From Hypomesus transpacificus (lineage: Eukaryota > Chordata > Actinopteri > Osmeriformes > Osmeridae), in NCBI RefSeq assembly GCF_021917145.1, contig NW_025814039.1, positions 558,001 through 622,000 of the forward strand: 64,000 nt of DNA, given 5' to 3'. How positions within the stretch are numbered: position 1 is the first letter of the stretch; every line of letters starts with the position of its first letter. This document shows, piece after piece, positions 59,538 through 64,000 of this stretch. The translations under genes and the position numbers were made by a program. A model generated the notes under the pieces. It made no database searches, was not told where the DNA came from, and saw only the letters and a list, made by a program, of their open reading frames with translations.

Positions 59538-60545
59538 CAGTGAGGAAAAAAATCATTTGATCCCCAGCTAATTTTGTACAATTTTGATCAGTCTATAATT
59601 TTAATATATAGGTTTATTTGAACAGTGAGAGACAGAATTTTTTTTTAATCCATAGAAACGTATGGCAAAATTGATTTGCATTTTAATGAGTGAAATAAGT
59701 ATTTGACCCCTCTGCAAAACATGATTTAGTACTTTGTGGCAAAACCCTTGTTGGCAATCACAGAGGTCAGATGTTTCTTGTAGTTGACCACCAGGTTTGC
59801 ACACATTTCAGAAGGGATTTTGTCCCACTCCTCTTTGCAGATCTTCTCAAAGTCATTAAGGTTTTGAGGCTGACGCTGACAACTCGAACCTTCAGCTCCC
59901 TCCACAGATGGGATTAAGGTCCAGAGACTGGCTGGGCCACTCCAGGACTTTTATGTTCTTATTTTACAGCCACTCCTTTGTTGCCTTGGTCGTGTGTTTT
60001 GGGTCACTATCACGCTGGAATACCCATCCACAACCCATTTTTCACCCAAGATTTGACAGTACATGGCCCCGTCCATCGTCCCTTTGATGCGATGCAGTTG
60101 TCCTGTCCCCTTAGCAGAAAAACACTCCCAAAGCATAACGTTTCCACCTCTGTGTTTGACGGTGGGGGTGGTGTTCTTGGGGTCATAGGCAGCATTCCTC
60201 CTCCTCCAAACACGGCGAGTTGAGTTGATGCCAAAGAGCCAGATTTTGGTCTCATCTGACCACAACACTTTCACCCAGTTCTCCTCTGAATGATTCAGAT
60301 GTTCATTGGCAAACTTCAGACGGGCCTGTCAAGTGCGTTCTTGAGCAGGGGGACCTTGCGGGCACTGCAGGATTTCAGTCCTTCATGGCGTAGTGTGTTA
60401 CCAATTGTTTTCTTGGTGACCATGGTCCCAGCTGCCTTGAAATCATTGACAAGATCCTCCCGTGTAGCTCTGGGCTGATTCCTCACCATTCTCATGATCA
60501 TTGCAACTCCACAAGGTGAGATCTTGCATGGAGCCCCAGCAGGGA
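59538..60545 (-). mobile_element. truncated Tc1-like element
   Basis: The terminus CAGTGAGGAAAAAAATCATT follows a TA at 59536-59537. On the - strand it contains the HTH part ([18 protein letters not shown], 60501-60316) and the catalytic part ([20 protein letters not shown] and [20 protein letters not shown], 60274-59951) with frameshifts between and after. The other inverted repeat is missing, with a new repeat (CAGGGACGGACTGGG) starting at about 60540. It is an older, different family from 35039-36700. Confidence 0.9.
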
Positions 60546-60758
60546 CGGACTGGGGGGAAAAAGTGGCCCGGGAGTTATACTGTCAGACTGGCCCACTCAG
60601 TAAACGGCGTGTTGTCCACTCAATGCATTGCACGCATCGACCAGTCATTGGCCTACATGGAAAAATACCCATACACTTAGCATTATTTTGGATGATTACA
60701 AATAAATTACATCATATATGTTTAATTTCTTACTTTAAACTTCCGAAGTCGGAAGTTC
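60546..60758. other. repeat-derived spacer
   Basis: It starts GACGGACTGGGGGGAAAAAG and holds GGCCCACTCAGTAAACGG, typical of a fish DNA-transposon end. No gene is seen. Confidence 0.4.
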
Positions 60759-60860
60759 AACGTCAGAGATGTAGTTATGCCACTGCATACTTCTATTCTA
60801 TTTTTTTTTATTACATAATTATTTATAAGTATGCAGTGGCATAGCTACATCTCTGACGTT
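60759..60860. repeat. 34-bp-arm hairpin
   Basis: The arms AACGTCAGAGATGTAG.. and ..CTACATCTCTGACGTT pair at 33 of 34 positions around a 34-nt AT-rich loop. It is probably a small MITE relic. Confidence 0.85.
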
Positions 60861-61020
60861 GATAACAAACCAAACCGTTTAAAAATCGGTTGAAAATTGA
60901 GCAAGTTATGATTATTTAAAAAGTACATGTAGCACCAACCCAATGTTATGGGTGAGCGAGTTCACTGTAGCAAGATGGCCGCCATGTGCGGACGTTCTAG
61001 ACTCCACCGTAAGACATACT

Positions 61021-61424
61021 GGCTGTGTCTACTACCGCGCACTTTATGAAGTACACTGCAATACAGTGCCTTGCAAAACAGTGCACTTACATATTCAGTG
61101 CAATCCGTCGCTGATAAGTGCTGTCTCAAGTGGAACACTTACGTTAAACACTTGGTGGAAGTGACGGACGCAAATCTGCTCGCCACACCGCAAAACCTGC
61201 CAAAATGAACGCGCTTCTCCACTCAAGTGGAAAAATCTGCCGAAAGGGCTCCTCCTTTTCCCCTACGTAGCCAAGATGGCGCCCGTTTAGTTTTTTTGGA
61301 CCGTTTGCAGTGCGCCATCCGGGTACTTTCAGTGCACTGAATTCTTCTGGTTTTGTGAGTGAAGCGCCCTAAGCACTGAAAGTCAGTGCTCGAAGTGCAC
61401 AAGTGCGCGGTAGAAGACACAGCC
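61021..61424. mobile_element. MITE with 20-bp inverted ends
   Basis: GGCTGTGTCTACTACCGCGC on the left and GCGCGGTAGAAGACACAGCC on the right are inverted repeats (19/20). The interior holds repeated AGTGCACTT-type words. The target duplication was not resolved. Confidence 0.8.
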
Positions 61425-62703
61425 CTAGTGTTTATATATCTATGGGGCACAGTGCCCGCAATTATGTCGGTGACAAACACAGATTTCCGATGAGGTCTTA
61501 ACTCTATGGATGAGGTACGCGGCTGGCATCACCTCATCGCCGGCCTGCGGTCTGATACATAATGCCCGACGAGGTGTCCAATATCACCTGATAATGGACG
61601 ATGCGGAGGCGTGCGCGTCGGACGGTTGCTTCCTGCTTTTCGAAGGGCATTATCCCGCTTATACCATAGTCACTTGCCAACGATTTTTTTTACAAATATT
61701 AATTTCTGTTTTAAGGCGTTTTGCAATAGAAAACTAACGTTTTTCAACGTTAGCCAACTCGGATATTTCTAGTCCCCTAGCTCATAGAACCAACACCGGC
61801 TTTCCTTTGGCTGAGCTATTAGCCCAAAAGCTAACGTTGTGCTAGCAGGATTCAAAGGCAATAACATTGTGTACGGTTGACAAACAGTAAATATAATTTT
61901 ACAGTATGTTTGACAAGGAGATTTGCTGGCTAACCAGCCACGTCACTGTCCCAAAATCAATATTAAGATTTTCACTAAAGTATCGGCCGTATACTGTATA
62001 GGCTACAGCTATGACCGCATCAAACTTGACATATTCTCCTAACAGTAATTATAATTTGACAGTATTTTTAACAACATGACTAGCCAGCTATCGAGCCATG
62101 TCATTGTTCCCAAATAAAATCAAGATTTTTTTAAAGAAAATAATCGGCCATGTGTAGAGTTGGCCGCAAGCCTGTCTGAAGTAGACTGACTAGCGAGGTG
62201 AATAGCGAATGGGATGTGAGATGAGCGGTTACGTGACACTGACACAGTACATTCAGAAAGGAAACATTTTCAAATAGGTTAAAATAAATATTGAAGTCAC
62301 TCATTGTTGTAAATTACAAGTTACCTTCTTGTTAAAGTCTTTCAAAGTTGTAAATGGAGGCTTTGACTCCATCACTGTTGTTATAGTTACTTATTTCAGA
62401 CACTTTGTACAGGCTCATATGCCATGTTGCCAGCGGAATAATTTAGAAAGGTGAAAAGACAGTTTTGCTGCAATGACGCAGTAGGTGTCCGTCATCACCC
62501 GATAATGGACACCCCTGCAGCCAATCAGAATCGAGTATTCACACAGACCATGGTATAGACCTAATCAGAATGTTTGTAAACAAAGGTTGCCAAGACACTT
62601 CCGGGTGGATAACTGTCATCCTTTCAACAGCAGTTAGTATGGTAGCATAGCATAGTAGTTCATAGTAGTTCATTTAAAAGATTAGATCGAAAAGATTAAC
62701 GTC
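61425..62703. other. repeat-rich intergenic region
   Basis: A piece of the bbx-intron repeat family is at 61445-61492. Two segments, near 61560-61680 and 62480-62560, share CACCTGATAATGGAC / CACCCGATAATGGAC and mirror words (ATACCATAGTC / ACCATGGTATAG), suggesting the two ends of a roughly 1 kb DNA transposon. No gene is recognised. Confidence 0.45.
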
Positions 62704-62850
62704 ATGCCGAAATCTTGTTGTGTTTGGGGTTGTAATGTCAAATGTACACAGGCATGTAAAGGATAAAGCTTTTTCCGTTTAGCCATGGTTAAATCGAAAT
62801 CGACCCAACGGAACCTGTGGATAACGTTAGCACAGATCCAGCTATAGTAG
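62704..62850 (+). pseudogene. decayed THAP domain fragment
   Basis: MPKSCCVWGCNVKCTQACKG, then a stop, then SFFRLAMVKSKSTQRNLWIT matches the N-terminal zinc-binding part of THAP domains (C-x4-C, K-x-FFR, W). Stops interrupt it. It is a second remnant of P-element/THAP-type transposons, distinct from 40981-41263. Confidence 0.55.
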
Positions 62851-62984
62851 CCTAGTCTAAGTTTACCGGGCGGTGTCCTTGCATCTAACGGTACCAATGG
62901 ACAGGCTGGCAACCAACCACTCATGACCGGATTTAAGGAAGACATTTCCTCACAGATCATTTATAAAACGTTTTTGTTGGGTTG

Positions 62985-63351
62985 CTAGGCTGACCAGAAG
63001 CATGACCCCTGAAAAGGAGGACACTTAGGTCCAAAAAGGAGGAAAAAGGGTCAAAAAGGAGGACAACCCCAAAAAGTTGTTGACGGGGGGGGGGGAATAA
63101 AGAAGAGTGCCCGGGAGACCTAGCATTATCCTTGTGCAGTTGCGTATCGCAGGCATGCTTAAAGCCCCTTTCCACCTACTACTCACGTCAATGTCAATGC
63201 GACAAAACTTACAGAAGGTATGATATTGATCTTTGCTGCTCTTATGGAAAAGTGGAGTTGTGAACTCTGCGTACGGACACGCAAGAGTGGTACGGACAAA
63301 AGGCTGGAAAACCGGACTGTCCGGCCGAAATCTGGACGTCTGGTCACCCTA
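62985..63351. mobile_element. possible MITE
   Basis: TAGGCTGACCAGAAGC at the left and GGACGTCTGGTCACCCTA at the right are imperfect inverted ends. The interior has a GGAGGA-rich purine tract and a run of G. Boundaries are approximate. Confidence 0.45.
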
Positions 63352-64000
63352 TGGATTGCTGTTGGGTAGCATAACGTTGGGTAGCATATCGTGCAAGCTT
63401 GCTAGCGTGAGAGTACTAGTCCTGGTGATGTAAATAAACAAACCACACACAGTGGCGTGATCTGGCTGGAGTTTTTCATTTACAGACCATTCAATTTCAG
63501 GCCTAGGGCCTAGACCTCAGGTCAAACTACAAACATAACACACTCAAGGCTCTAATAGGTATCAAGCCCTATGGCTCAATATTATTTGTTTCCAAAATGT
63601 GGGGAGGAAGAATATCAGACCAGGAGATCAGTAAACAGTCTGACTTGTACACTAACATCAATTCAGGAGATCAGGTTATGGCAGACAGGGTTTTTTTGAT
63701 TGTTGAAAAACTGGCTAAATGTGGTGCCACACTGGTCATGCCTTCATTCCTCAAGGGGAGAAAGCAGCTAAAATTTTGTGAGGCCAAACACTATAAAAAA
63801 ACGACCATGAAAGCAAAATACAATTATTTCATTATTTACCGTAATTTGTACAGTACACACACAGTAAACACAGTATTTACAGTACACAAAGTATTTACAG
63901 TAAACACAGTATTTACAGTAATTTGTATTGTATTATTTATACATATCTGTATATTTAGGTTTACTTATTTAAGCTTAGCATAGATGTAATTTATGTTCTG
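63352..64000. other. intergenic end of window
   Basis: No recognised gene. A 128-codon frame (63597-63983) shows no known domain except for short words (VEKLAKCGATLVMPSFLKGR) that vaguely recall transposase-like DDE proteins. Its 3' half is a minisatellite. Confidence 0.4.
63850..63925. repeat. minisatellite ACAGTAAACACAGTATTT
   Basis: Units ACAGTAAACACAGTATTT and shortened variants repeat about four times. Confidence 0.85.

Overview
The window looks like part of a teleost fish chromosome. The genes have many introns, the proteins are vertebrate in character, and the intergenic and intronic DNA is full of fish-type repeats: Tc1, hAT, PIF/Harbinger, piggyBac-like, P-element/THAP, L2 and a tRNA-derived SINE. 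All identifications come from reading the translations and splice sites by eye; no database search was run.

Five protein genes can be supported. On the + strand, bbx (5375-13350) encodes an HMG-box transcription factor. It is followed by about 4.9 kb of mostly unique, 3'UTR-like sequence. Facing it on the - strand is ift46 (22264-18216), an intraflagellar transport protein. About 0.8 kb upstream of ift46, on the same strand, ends vps11 (45619-23059), a core subunit of the HOPS/CORVET tethering complexes. vps11 is inflated by a 14.5 kb intron (28078-42546) packed with nested transposons and one 100-N assembly gap. Head-to-head with vps11 across a shared promoter region is hyou1 (+, 47300-55636), the ER Hsp170 chaperone. 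Tail-to-tail with hyou1 lie the last four exons of a ZP-domain membrane protein (-, 59351-57889) whose 5' part is not recognised. The right end (59.5-64 kb) is repeat-rich.

Exon models were built codon by codon, and splice phases close throughout: bbx 904 aa, ift46 361 aa, vps11 926 aa, hyou1 989 aa. Three introns have non-GT donors: a U12-type AT-AC intron and a GC-AG intron in vps11, and a GC-AG intron in ift46. Each of three genes has a promoter-proximal motif that fits its biology: an RFX X-box at ift46 (cilia), tandem MiT/TFE-type E/M-boxes at vps11 (lysosome) and an ERSE-like site at hyou1 (ER stress).

I did not find a clearly new biological system. The items most worth following up are the AT-AC intron, a possible 39-nt cassette exon in ift46, a near-intact Tc1 element broken by one extra G, a possible 7.1 kb Harbinger-like unit in vps11, two copies of a GC-rich palindromic element, and exon-like fragments antisense to vps11.
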